Assembly (NCBI GenBank): GCA_949358305.1 | Contig: OX442315.1 | Location: forward strand, 24,578,427 to 24,642,426 | DNA length: 64,000 nucleotides | Direction: 5' to 3' | Source: Strigamia acuminata | Lineage: Eukaryota; Arthropoda; Chilopoda; Geophilomorpha; Linotaeniidae | Part shown: in pieces, positions 25,839 through 38,900 of the stretch | Position numbering within the stretch: position 1 is the stretch's first letter | Layout: the number at the start of each line of letters is the position of its first letter | Position numbers and translations under genes: made by a program | Notes under the pieces: generated by a model | Seen by the model: the letters and a program-made list of their open reading frames with translations, nothing else | Databases searched by the model: none | What the model was told of the DNA's origin: nothing

Positions 25839-25867
25839 TAATTAATTAATTTGTAATTAATTAATTA
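25839..25867. repeat. TAATTA-rich perfect hairpin
   Basis: A 13-bp perfect stem (25839-25851 with 25855-25867) around a three-base TGT loop, composed of overlapping TAATTA homeodomain core sites. Confidence 0.6.
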
Positions 25868-28265
25868 CATTTGAATTTTGTTTTATTTTGCACGTGGATT
25901 GGGATTTGGTTGATTGGGACGGACTGGCAAGCTGTTGATGTAAATGAAAATTTTAAGTCGGTTTCATTTCATCAACATCTGTCTGCTTCGAAGTGGGAGC
26001 GTGCGAAAGACTTTTAATTGAAAATTGATTAGATTTGAGGATTAATCCATTGGGCTGTGGAATCCTTTTGATTGCCTCTCGCTTACAATCTAAACACGGT
26101 TAATTGATTGCTGCACACTTGAATTACTCACAACACGTGTTGAGCTCTTGCGTTTATTGCGTTTTATTTTCTACATCGATTGTTTTTCTCAAACTTTTGC
26201 AAATCAAAGCTGACTTAATAATCAATTTTTTTCTTTTTTTTTTTAAATTTTTTTTCTTTTACTTTTTACTTTACTTTTACTTTTAATGGGTGATGAATAA
26301 ATTCTATTTATAGAAATCGGTATTGACTTTCGTCTGTATTGCTATTGCTATTGCCTTTCCATTTCATTTCATTTTATTTTAATATAACTGTCGACATTAT
26401 GATTCTTTTCTTCTCTTTTTTTATATAAATGATTTCAAGCCGACTTTTTCATTGTAACAACCATTTGCTTGATTTTTTTTCTTTTTCTTTCTTTCTTTCT
26501 TTTCTTTTCTTTCCTTTCTTATATAGGTAAGAAAAACGACAGTTCAAACTCAATATTAAAAATGCTAATTCTCGTGCATCTTGTATAACAGCCCTCGTGC
26601 ACTATTGATTTTGTACGAATTGAAGACATTTTTTTCCATTTCTTTTTTTCATATTTGCCAGTGAATAAATGAAAAATAAGAGCTCAGGCGAAGGGAAATG
26701 CAAAGAGAGGTTGGGAAGGGATGGGAAAAAGTGAAATGATTATTTATCTTAGCGAAGTAATTTTTCTGCTGTTTACAATAAAAAGAAATTATTATTTCTT
26801 TTTTTTTTTAATTTGTTCGTTGGCTTGTTTTAGCTTGTTTTGCAATAAAATGAATGGGAAAACGAAAAGAGAAATGAAAAAAGGTTGGCAAATTGCATGT
26901 TCTTGGCCGTGCCTAATCAGCTTTAGAAATGTATAATTGAAAAGGTTGGCAAACGTTGCTATTTCGAAAAAGACGACCACGATCCAAGTTTATTCGTTTC
27001 CCATTTTGTGTTTGTGTTGGGCTTCCATCGACTAAATGAAACAAAAAAAAAAGAAAAAGAAAAAAAAAAAACTCATTTCGCTGGTTGTAAAACTTTACTC
27101 TTCATTTTGAGCAACAATTCAGCTTATAATTAATTTTTCACATCGATTTTTTCCATTAAAAAACGAAATGAACATTATTTCATATTAAAAAGGCACTTAT
27201 TCAAGTTAGAAAATATGAGTTAAAAAGTGCTCATTACGAGTGTAATAACAGTGTCGACGAATATAATTTATGGTGGTGAACAGAAGTTTTTATTTTAAAT
27301 TTATATTAAAAAATATTTACTCTGTATTATTATTATTATTTTCTTTTTTTAAATTGACTTTTAATCTGGCAATAGAAGTGGAGGTGTTAAAAGGATTGTC
27401 GCAGCGCACCGCACCGCGGCGTTTGATGATTGAATTTATTTCGGTCAATTTTTTTGGGTTAGTGTCTTTTGCAGCTGGCTTTTCCTGTTCATCTTTAGCG
27501 ATTTTTTCTTTGGGTGGGTGGGAAGCAGAATGATTGTGACATGTTCATAATGCTCGTCGCTTCGTAGGCCGAGTGGCCATTTGTATTCGTGGCAGAGAGC
27601 GTCCTCATCCTCAGTACACCCTTGCCATGATCCCTTCAGCGTCCTCTTGTGCGATGCAAAATTGAATTTTGTTTAAAACGAAGGGAAATAGAGTCGGCAA
27701 ACAAGTAGGATATAATTGACTAGTGGCTTTTATTGGATTGCGCAATTTTGTTTTGAGGTTATTTGAAACATGGGCTCGGAATTAAGCTCGGTTGCAGGTC
27801 AATTAAACGGTTGCAACGATGGCTTTTCGGACGAATAAGTTGCCACACGTAGCTATTAATTAACGAACAAAAGATTTATACGGCTCTAATTGCGCTCGCT
27901 TGATTACCCGCTTTGCAACTTGCCCCGTGCTTTATTCTCGAACGATTTTGGTAATAAAATTGGTAGGAAGGAGGTAAGTTTGTAAGCCATTGGCTCGCCT
28001 TCATTTGCTCGTTTAATTTTGTTAATGACGAGGTGAGAATGAAGAATTTTTAGTGGGCCGAACTTGTGCGTGCGCGTGTGTGTGTGTGTTGTTGATCCAT
28101 TTGGATATAATATAATATTAAAATGTGGCTTATTATTGCTGAGCAAAGTGAATATTAAATCTGCGTGTGTGCTAGTGAAATGGCATTCATAAAAGGAGAA
28201 GGACGACGACCGAAATGAATTTTCATTTTGGACGCTGTTTTATGGTCGGGGCTTAGAAAACTCTC

Positions 28266-28650
28266 TTCTCTGCGCAACCCTCCACACCCCTCCCCCTACC
28301 CTCCCTCCCCCCCATCTCTCTCTCTCTCTCTCTCGCTCTCTCTATCATCTTTGTCGGACTTTTCAATATTAGAAAAGGAATTGCTCGAGTCAATAAAAAT
28401 CTCGAATTTAATGTTAGTATCGAGAAGGGAGTCTAAAAAAAGAAAGCGGAAGGAATAAAAAAAGATCTCAGCAGTTGAAAGTGGAAGTGTAGTGTTTTGT
28501 GGCCTGAGAGGACGCTGGGTAATGTTCATCTCCCTAGCAACCCGGGAGATGTGAAACGGTTGCCATGGCAATACTTTTGTGAGGCATGGGGAGGAGCAAA
28601 CAGTGTGCTCTCGTGATTGGGTTTGCGAGCTCTTTGTCGTTATAGCAACG
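28266..28650. promoter_or_regulatory. RFX X-box regulatory island
   Basis: A C-rich tract (28279-28313) and a (TC)n tract (28314-28343, GAGA-factor type) are followed by GTTGCCATGGCAAT (28559-28572), an almost perfectly palindromic X-box, the binding site of RFX factors. Flanking it are an X-box half site AGCAAC at 28536-28541 and GTTATAGCAAC at 28639-28649. RFX sites of this kind typically drive ciliary and sensory-neuron genes. No coding exon is visible beside it, so it may be an enhancer or the promoter of a transcript with small exons. Confidence 0.5.
28314..28343 (+). repeat. (TC)n microsatellite
   Basis: Nearly pure TC dinucleotide tract just upstream of the X-box island. On the minus strand it is a GAGA tract. 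Confidence 0.85.
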
Positions 28651-31600
28651 GAAACAACAGTTTTAGGGTTTAAATTTCTCTTTACTCTGTGGCATAATGA
28701 AGGAATAACAAACAAAACTGAGACAAATTGCACGTGACGTGCATTCATTTTAATAACAACATGTCGGCTTAAATCAATGCAATTCACTTCGCTTTCCCCA
28801 ATACTTGCCTTTCATCGATTATTATTTTCTTTCCTCTTTTTTTTCTTTATTTATTTTCATTTGCAAAATTAGTTTTCCTAAATTAAAAAAAAAGTAATAA
28901 ATTTATTTATATTTATTGTTATGATGTCATCTGTTAATTGGTACACAGGATGGGATTAAAGGATTAAAAATGTGAAATTTTTTTTTTCTTTTGAGAGAGA
29001 AATAAAAATGAAGTTATTTGTTGAATGAAAACGTGATTTTGAGGATGTAACTGATCTTGTTAAGGAGTTTGTGATGAGATGATGACAAGTATGGTGAGTT
29101 GGATTGAATTTACCATCAAGAACAAGTGTTAGCTTTTTCTTTGAGATTGAAGCACTTTTGGTGCGACCGAGTGAGAGCATGAAACATTCATAAAATGGCA
29201 GGCAATCAGGAAGATGATGCGCACCACATAAAGTGGCCGTAAATTGCTATCAGCCCAACAAAGTGTCATGATTGAACACTTATGCAGTGTTAGACACTTG
29301 TGCAATCACCTGAAATAGATAGCAACTTTAGAAATATAATTAACTTTTTATCATTTTTTTGCAATAAAAAATACGAAAACTTAAAAAACAAAAAAATAAA
29401 ATAATTTTAATAAAGTCTCTAAAATTGTTAAATGTGTAAATATATATGTATGAGAGAGAGGAGAGAGATATTTGTGAATTATTGCCGGCATGTCCAATTT
29501 AATAATGTTTTCACTTAGCTTTCCGACAAAGAAATGTTTTTTTTTTGTTTTTTATTTTTTTATTATTTCTTTTGATCTTTTTTTCTTTCTTTCTTTCTTT
29601 CGTCCAAGTTTTCATTTTGTTTTTCGGCTTTAATGTTGCAAAAATAATGAAATAAATTGTTTTCAATCAAGCAATTGGTCAATTTTTATCTAAGAAGATT
29701 TGTAAAAAATTCATGCAGCAACGAATGAAATTCAATAGGAACATTTTTTGGGTCACTTAATTTGATGTTTTGGTCTGTCTGCAGAAACATGTTAGTATCG
29801 GGGAAATGGTTAGTATTGATAGGAAATAAAGAAGGCGCTACCTGTGTCGTGCAGGGAAAACGAATGTCACAGGTGTTGTACGTAATGAGAGTCACGCAAC
29901 CCACGATGGCCTTATCAAAATAAAAAAATGTGTGATAAACATTAGACAGAAAGTAATTTAATCACAATAACAAATGGCATTTAGTGTAGTAACATTGGTA
30001 CTCCTTTTGTATGTTTTCCAAATATTATTTTTATTATTATTATATATTTTTATTGAAGGTTTGGTACAGTAATTTGATGTTCATGTGCAAGTTAAGTTTC
30101 GGTCTAAGGACGATTTCAATTTTACGACGAGCAATGATCGGAGTAATGGAAGGCGAGGGCCAATTATCACGGCAATTAAAGCAAGCAATGGGACATCATT
30201 TGAGCAGAGGATTCGTACCAACTGATCGTCAAACAGAAAGTGTGCAGTTTTATTTGCACTTGTTTTGCTGTCCTTTTTTCTGTGGTAGAGTTAGTTTTAA
30301 ATAATTTAACGTGCGAGTTGTTGTAAAGAACGGGGTAAGAAGTAGGGAGGAAATAATTTCCCGCTCTAATTGACTCGGCGAATGAGGTTGTTTTGTCGAG
30401 GAAAAGAGGGGATTTTTTTTTTCTTTTTTTCTTTTTTAAATGAAATGCTAACGGCGAATCATTTCCATAAAGTTGTACTTGTTAATTCGTGAGGAAACGC
30501 ATCTCTCGTTGTTGCGCGTGTGGGTGAGTGGTTGGTTGATTTTTTCGTAGTAGCGAGTGTGTTGTGGAGATTTTGTTCACGAAAGCGGAAATTGGGACTC
30601 GTTTCTAATGAAAGTGGCCGAGATTTGCATTTAATTACGCAAGATGATTATTAAGGAGTGTAATGTATTTTGCCTAACGCGTTTGCTCTTGTTGGCAGAA
30701 CAAATCCCATTTGTTTTGACAAGGGGCGGTTCGAATTGGAATTTGATGGAAGAGCGGACGAATAGTTGATTTTATTTGGCTGAAATCCTCAGCATATTGT
30801 AACGACGACAATAATGGAAAAGGCAAATCGATTTTTAATATTTTATTACCGTTATTTTATTATTTAAAACTAACGCTGTGGAATGTGGCAAAGCAAACTG
30901 GCAATTTGCAATAAAGACCCGTTCTTTGCGAGTCTCCAAGTCCTAAATCAATTTCCAGAGTGCATTAATTAATCAGAAAAGGAAACGTTTATGACGAGTG
31001 TTTCTGGTGATTTACGCAGATTTTGATTGAAATTTAATGAAAATTTCTAATTCGTTTGTTGTTTTTCTAATTCATTAATTCAGGGAACATAATTTAGAAT
31101 TTTCCAGCATTTTTGACTCGATAGAAATGGCTGACAACTAAAATAAAGATGAAAATATTTCATTTTCACGTCAGTTTGAGGCTATTGGAAATTCACTTAA
31201 CTGCATGCTTGTAGTGGCTTGGGAAATAACACCGCAACCGTATACTCACTTTTCAACACCCTTGACCAATCTGACATTTGTTGCTATGGTGATGTGCGCG
31301 ATACGAGATCTCTCAACTCGTCCACTTCTTGTCCCAATACTTGAGATTTAAACCCAATGCTGATGAAATTACACACAGAAATAAATACACAGGCATTGAA
31401 AAAGCTAGGCAATGGCGAGTGACGTGCAGCGCACAGTTATAATTCTCCGACTGCATGATTTATTGACCTGCGACTAGTACAGCGTCAAACATGTTCGAAA
31501 ACACTTATTAATCGTGAGCGAGTGTTACGACGTGAATAAAATAAATCCAGCATAGAATTATGGTAATCTAAATCTGCAATCTTCAGTCATAAGCCGATAA

Positions 31601-34600
31601 GGTCAACATTTTAAAAGCTCTTTTATTGAAAGTGGAAATTTTAAAGCAGGCTTTAATTTTTTTATAAGGCATTGAATAAAAGTTTGAGATTTATTCTAAA
31701 TTCAAGATTGATGCTCGTGGAGTTTCCTATTAAAATTCGCAAGCGCCTCAAACATATTTTGCTTGCATCTCTAATGGCAAAGCAAACAAAATAATAAAGT
31801 TTATAATTTTAATGTGTTTGTTTTGTTTGGTCGAGTTTGTTGCTCTTCAAGTGTCGTTAAGCTTATCTTCAACTTCTTGATTTGGTCGAGTAACAAAGAA
31901 GTGGCGGAGAAGAGACAATGGCCGCCAGACCGGCTCGTAAAGATGGTGGAAAACAGATTTAGGACGAGCAAAAGCATAAAATATTTTTTCTTCTTCTTTT
32001 CTCCACTTTTATCTTCACCATCTTCGTGCTCCGTGTATTGGTTAATTATCCCTCTTCTGCTAGGTTGAAGTGCATTGTAGCGATGGCAATAAATCGCAAG
32101 CATGGCCCATTAATGTGGCCATTTTGAATGAAAATGAACCCCCTTTGTGAGTTTTGGCGAGTCGTTTAAAATAAGAACGTTTTGTCTTCCCAGAGACGTT
32201 TGCTAACCGTGTGTGGAGAAGTTCCTTCACCCTGTCCGAAGGCATCATCTCGCACGGTCATCTTTTGCTCGTAACACGTGACCTTACTTCACTTTACGTG
32301 GTCAAGAGGCCTCGTGTCGCTTTGAATTAGTGCCCGTTAATCGATTTTTATTCATTTATCCTTCATGCTCAATTGAGTTTTATATATTTTTTTAAACTCG
32401 TTCAAACTAACTACCGAATAAAACGAATTCCGGAAATGGCCGCCATGCAGTTAAGGGGGATTTAGTGCACTATCGATTTCAAAATAGTCGATTTCTATTC
32501 GACGTGTTAAGTCGTATTTTTAAATTAATTTAGAGTAAGGCATTAATTAAAAATTAAAATAATTATGTAGTAGTAACGCGTCTGTAAGTCGTTGATCTGT
32601 TTTCAAATTCTCTGTTAGTTAAATAATTAATCAAATGACAATTATTTGCTGTAAAGGTCATTGGCGGGATTCTAATTAAATTATAAATGATTGAAGCCGT
32701 TTTTTAAATTGATTTTTGTCATGATTAATTGCGCACACTTTAATTATCAATCTGGAAATGAAATATAGGGTTAATGTATAATGAGACGCGTTACATTATT
32801 TGTGTAAATGATACAAGTGATGACTGATGAAGTTAGTTCCTTCTCCATTTCATCAAATTTGGCGCTTGCTCTGGGGTACTTTATTCTTGATTCATTTTTT
32901 TTTCTTTCTTTTTTTCTTTTTTTTTTCTTTAATAAAAAAATTGCATTGATTTACGTAATGTGTCAACTTATTCAAAAGTACAGCGGTCATAAATTTTCAC
33001 AGTAAACGGTCGCAGATCATTTATACAAAGAAACGAAACGAAAAAGAAATTTCTTCGTTTCAATTTATTCCTTCATCCAGTTCTTTTACATATAATAATT
33101 TTTTTTTATGTATTTCTTTTTTAAACATTAATGTTCCATCCAAGTTGTGTGTGTGTTTTTTTCCCCTTCTTTATTTTTGTCGATTCTCATGCAAAAAGTT
33201 GCACTAAATAATGCAAATTTAAATTGTGTGGAAAAATGCTCGATAAATCTCATGCTGTGGCGCTGTTGCTCATTCTTTTATGGATGTTGATCTCGCGAAT
33301 AAATTATCCTTTTACATATTTTTTTTATTTATGTTTTTATATTTTTCTCTCTTTTGAAGCATGCGAATTGCTGTAATTTCCATTTTATCAACTAATTCGC
33401 AACGTTGCAGATGGTGTATGCGAAAAGCATTGAAGCGAAGTGTTAAAAAATAAAAAACACAGTTATGTATCCATGATAAGTTTTTATGTTTTTCCTTCGC
33501 TTGTCGTTCACCTGTTGGAACTTTTTATCCGACGTACATAAAGTAGCTGATATGTCGTCGCACGTGGAGCATTTTTATGCGATGCCGGATACACTTTGAA
33601 AATTGCCACATCACTTGTTTTGTAAATGATGGCTGAGGTTTGCGTTTCTCATTGCACGAATAGGCGTGAAAATGATGCACGTCTTCGTCGTTTGCGGCGT
33701 TTGGCGTTGACAAGAGGGTTTGACTTTTGGTCTGCGAATCTCGGCCACCGTCTCCTTTTCGGGGTTGACAGGTGAGCGTCTTTCTGGTTGATGTCGACTG
33801 TCAAGTCGAGTTCTCTTCACGCCTTTTCGATTGCTCGTGTCCAGCGCGGTCATCGAATGGACACCCATCAAGTCGGTCTGATCTCGAATCAGACGCCACT
33901 CACGAGAATATTTCGATGAAAAAACTCGTTTTGTTCGCGATTTGGCCTGGCAGTTCGACTCAATTTAAGTGATGCGAGCTTTTATCGAGTTAATAACACA
34001 TTCCGTGCGTGAAGGTGATAAAGGGTTTGGTTTGGTTGGCGTTGGCGTTGGCGTTGGCGTGCCTGAATAACACGAGCACTGCTTGCCGCTTCATTCTCAG
34101 TATGCAGTGCTGTGATGGGATTAACTCTAATCTGTCAGTTAATTTTAAAGGAAGTAAGTTTAAGATTGAGTGTTTTACTACAACAGAATAAAGATTGGGG
34201 GGTCTTGGGGTCTTGGTTACAAGTAATAACACTCATTTGGAGATTCACTTTTTTTTTCTTCAATATTTTTTACAAGAAGTTCAAAAACTGAGCTGAAATA
34301 AACGCTAAAACTGGATATTTTGAAATTTCTTTTTCTTTTTGCTTTAATTTTGTAAACTTTAATTTGTTATTGGTATTTTGCGAAGTTCTTCGAAACGTTT
34401 ATTGGAAAATGGGTTATTTAAGATGTTTTTCTTGTTGTCAATTTCGTTTGTTGTTTTGCAACAGTCATTGAATACTTTCTCCGTTTTAAGTTTCAGTTTA
34501 ATTTGTTGTTTCTTGTGATTGCTTCACGAATTGTTGTGGTAATTTTCAATTTATTAATATTTAATAAGCAAATAATGAGGTACAATTTCAAATATTGCTA

Positions 34601-35490
34601 AGATATGAAACAAAATATTATATGTATGAATAACAAATACGGAGTAAATGATAAATGTATTTGTTGATGTTCTAAATTACAAATTGATACGCTATATAAG
34701 CCTATAATTAAGATTTTAAAAAAACTACCGTATTTATATTATAACTTTTATTAAGCTTTATTATTTCTATATAGAAAAACAACAACAACAACATGCTCGC
34801 TTGATTCGTCCGTTTATGTCAACAATGTTATTGTTTGCATTTTCCTAGTTAATAGTCCAGAGAAAAAGATGGGCAATATATACAAACAAACATTAGAATT
34901 GAAATGCGCAGCTGAAATTTATTTATTTTAAATAAATACGCCTTAATTCAATGGCATTCGTTATTCTATGAACAACACAAACACGCTGACATTAAACACA
35001 ATGGATTGTAACAAGAAAATAAAGTGAGAATACAAATAATGCATTTATGCGTAGAATTAGACATTTTTAAAAGTTATGAAAAGTAAACATTCGACAATTG
35101 ATGCATTTTCACGTTTTAGCGATAAATCCAAGAAGCGTAAATCAAAACAAAACTGAGCTGATGCACACGTGACCTGACATACCCAATTCACAAAAAAAAA
35201 ACATTGAAAACGCATCTCTATTTTTGATTTTATGAGAATTTAAAAATTTAGGTTCTGAAGTTAATCCAAAGAGCAAAAGGCTAATGCTCATTATTATAAC
35301 TGCTGGTCAACTGTTAAACATGAAGTATCTTGTAAATAACCTTTTAAGGCATACAATTTACATTTTTATTCCCCAAAAGAATTTAAACTATTCAGATAGG
35401 AAAGAATATTCACACGTTGCCAACTAAATAGTCACCTTAAACCTTAGAATTATTTTTTTTTAAATCATGTAATAGGCTAGCAATAGACAG
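28651..35490. other. AT-rich non-coding DNA with a few complex patches
   Basis: No recognisable gene. Higher-complexity patches: 29180-29320, 30600-30780, 31190-31560 (with an X-box-like GTTGCTATGGTGAT at 31280-31293), 32100-32470 (CCGCCAT at 32440-32446) and 33530-33960. Octamers are at 30623-30630 and 33211-33218. A four-unit TTGGCG repeat lies at 34036-34060. ORFs here are short and unfamiliar. Confidence 0.5.
34036..34060 (+). repeat. TTGGCG hexanucleotide repeat
   Basis: About four tandem copies of TTGGCG. It lies inside a short chance ORF. Confidence 0.7.
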
Positions 35491-35646
35491 CTTTACACGG
35501 TATAATAACCATTAATGGTTGTTTATAGTTACATAGTCGAGTTCGGTGGGTGAGCGAAGCGGGAGATTGCAGTTGTCGGTTAATGATATCCGAAAATGCA
35601 GAATGGAACGAAAAGTGCACAGTGGCTAAAATGAGGTTTGTGCATC

Positions 35647-35868
35647 ATGGCCAAGAAAACGGTCATTGGAGCAAAAGAGATGCTATCAGTTGGAATAAAC
35701 GCTGTTGTTTATTTTGCGAAAGGGAATAGTATGTGGCTGCTTATAGATTGCCCGATATCCTTAAACAAATTTTACATTGTGGTTTTGACAATCTACTTAC
35801 TATTAATTAAGGCCCGGCATAAGTTCAGAATAACAATAAATAAAACTATACATTTACAATTATATTAG
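35647..35868 (+). CDS. Small ORF of unknown status, 73 codons
   Basis: An ATG in a reasonable context starts an uninterrupted 73-residue frame beginning MAKKTVIGAKEML, with a hydrophobic stretch FYIVVLTIYLLLI that could be a membrane span and a basic C-terminus. AATAAA follows 33 nt after the stop (35901-35906), and a TATAATAA string lies about 145 nt upstream. I recognise no family. An upstream ATG opens a short ORF. It could be a single-exon micropeptide gene, a retroposed fragment, or chance. Confidence 0.15.
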   Translation: MAKKTVIGAKEMLSVGINAVVYFAKGNSMWLLIDCPISLNKFYIVVLTIYLLLIKARHKFRITINKTIHLQLY

Positions 35869-35906
35869 TTTGAGCATTTTTATGAAAAATGAGCCGGATT
35901 AATAAA

Positions 35907-38900
35907 TGACACGAATTTTAATTTTAATTTTGTTTATTTCACCGTTTCAAACTATAAACACATTTATAATGCTTAGTTCTTCTTAGAAAATGTATTTTTC
36001 TTTTGGTATTTTTTTTTAAAGGTTAGGGGGTTACTGACCATTAGTCCAGTGTTTTGGCTATTTTTTTGATTTACTTTTGGCCTTTGCTTTTTAATGCTTT
36101 TTTTATGTAAGTAATGAACCCCAACGTTTGAATTTTTATACTATTTGTATAAATTTTGATGATTTATGTGGTAAACAAGATATATTAGAAATGGATTTTA
36201 TTTTATACCGGTATGGTAAAACTGATTTAGTCGAAGAAGGATGTAGAAGAAAAAATAAATAAATTGATTTTGAATTGCAAAATCAATTTTGCCATCTATA
36301 TTTAGACGGAATTTGCCCTTTGGTTTTTGCTTGCTGTTCACACATTTTGTCTTTTGTTTGTACGAATTAGTTGATATGCGGCATTGAGTTGAATATACAG
36401 TAGGCGTATTCATAAAGTCATTCAAACCAAACGGCAGTTTTGCAGTGGGCATGCGCACAACATTTAAATAACAAAACTTGACTTTTTGAATGCTTCTATA
36501 GTGTACTTTGTGGGGTCCGTACGTTCTTTCTGGTCCGGATAAATGTCGTATGTCCGGAAATTAACGCAATTCGTAATAAAATACTGACTTTTTGGTCATT
36601 TGTGGAACAGAATTCCTTTTTTCCGGTTCCCACTTTAAATTTTAGTCGAAGCACGACCCAAAATATTGAAATTCAGTATACTGTATTTAAATTTTGAATT
36701 TTCTATTATGTATTAGTCAGCTGTTTTATCTTGGAAATATATTTTTTAGAATTTTGAATTGAATTTCATTAGGGACTCGAGTGATTCTTCATTCGAGGAG
36801 CTTCTCGTGATTTGCGGGCGCAACATGTTCTTGGTCAGTTTAGATTGACGTTGCTTTTTATTTAAATTTTGCATTTGCCAGGAATGTTGATGCGTTCGCT
36901 AAAAATTCTTGTTTGGTTTTTTTTTTTTTATGTTTGAAACAAGTCAAGTGAGGAGATCGACCCGTGAAATTGTTTTTTTCCTTTTTTTTTTTTTTCTTTT
37001 TTTAATAAAAAAAAGCAATTGGATAAAACAGAAAGAAAGAAAAAAATATGATGTTTTTCTTGCTTTAATGCAAAAGTATAAGTAAGTTGAAAGATTAAAA
37101 ACATATTGAATTTTATGTCATAAATTTTTTGGTATAGAAATTTTTATTAAATAAAAAATGTTTAATATTAATCGCATTAGGCTTACAGAAGAGACATTAA
37201 AAGCTTCCATTTTACTTGAAGGATTTCTTGAATGTCAAACATTCTATTTTTTTTTTAATATTGGGATTAAATTTAATTATGGGAGGAAAAAATGAATAAA
37301 AAATGTTGCTTGTATACCAAGAAATGAAATGAAAAACCCAAAAAAAAAAAAATTTATAGAAATATTTTTATATTCTATACAAACTTTAAGAACAAAATTA
37401 TGCGTCACTACCATAGGGAATTGAGTATTTAAAATGGTTACCGTAATTAATCAAGAAAATTAAAAAAAATATTTTTTTTTGTATAATTTTGGAAAACTAA
37501 TAAAATTAATGAATATTGAATATGTTTGAGCCCACAAAATGAAACAAAGTGGGAAAAAAAATGGAGTAGCTTAGCTGCGTTGCATTAATAGACAGTCGGG
37601 GGCGAAACGAGCGTTGACATGAGGGTTGTAAGTGCAGCTCAGCCTTGTTCATCCTCCTCTGTCACAAAACTGACATCTTTAATGTAGCCTCGAGTTAAAA
37701 ATGAGCGAAACCCGGTTGAAGGTAATTACCGATTTGATCAAAGCGAAAAAAGTGAGATGGATAGACAATAATTTTATAATGAGATGCAAAATAAATGTGT
37801 GGATGGTTTATTTAGATAAGGAATTGGCAAGGGTCCAAAAGAGGATGTAATATGTGTTGTGTATGTGTGTATAAATATATATAATTTTTTGGGAGTACGG
37901 AGCGAATATTAGGTATACATATGCAGCTTTATTAGTAGGTTGATATATGAATGTCATGCGCCCTGATCTTTATCCTGGCGGAATTCATTGCACTTTCATA
38001 AATTTGGTATGCGGTGCAACTCACGATTTGATGTCGTCAACCAAATCCATAAAGCTGTCATTTGTTATTTGCGAATGCTTTTAATAAATTACCAATTTAC
38101 AAGCAACTCCACTTTGCACAATTTGAAGCTACGTTTTGTATCGTAGCTTCCTAATCCAATGAGCAATAACTGTCATTTAGCGAGAATTTTTACCCGGAGA
38201 CGAGAGTGCGGGTGGTTTGAGGTCTCTTCGTGCTCCGGCCGGCGTGTTTTCCATGCGGCAAATTTAAAATAACTAATAAATTACTCGGGGGGGTGAGAGC
38301 TGAAAATCAACTAGGTTCACCGCTCTCTCGTGTCAAAGATCTGTCTAGGTCTCTCGCCTTTGTCACGTGTATTTTCACTTCGTGCAGGGGCGCTACGTAG
38401 GAGGTTGTAATGCTATGCTACCGCAGAGAGGTAAATAGAAAGGAGGATAAATTAATTTTGTAAAAAAATTTGATTAAATTTGACGGTCAGCAATAATTTA
38501 CATTGATACTGAATATTTCGCACATGTCCGAGCTATTTTTTTAAAAATATTTTTTAATTAAAAAACTAAGTCATATTTTAAAAAAAGTAATTACTAAATA
38601 CATGTTTAAGAGAACCAGCAACGGGTTAAAAGGGTTAATGTGGATGCAAAATTTACAAGAATGAGCGAATGTTGTATTTAAATAATTTAATTGGAAAGAA
38701 AGATATATGCGAAATATATACGATACGTGCTGTCATCACGGCGTAGTAAACGTAGATTTGCAGCGATGAGTGATATACAACGGAACTGAATAGATAGGTG
38801 AAAGTAAATTATATGTACTGGATGTTGTGGCAGTGGTTGGGGGTCCTTTACTAGTTGATAACGTGCATTATTCCACTGATTTGAATGAGGGAATTACGAG

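Larger units (their letters stand above)
19151..28265. other. AT-rich non-coding DNA
   Basis: No recognisable gene. It includes poly(A)-rich and poly(T)-rich tracts (20100-20350, 26220-26290), a TAATTA hairpin at 25839-25867, a G-run cluster at 25539-25569, a (GT)n tract at 28065-28089, ATGGCGG cores at 20179-20185 and 25673-25679, and a mid-complexity patch at 22800-23170. The 180-codon minus-strand ORF at 24841-25383 is Lys/Phe/Ser-rich low-complexity sequence and is not credited. Confidence 0.5.

Noticed and set aside
28296-28787. 163-codon minus-strand ORF
   Set aside because: Part of it is the translated (GA)n tract and part covers the X-box island; no family recognised.
30723-30734. 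GGTTCGAATTGG, similar to a tRNA B box
   Set aside because: No A box or cloverleaf can be formed upstream.
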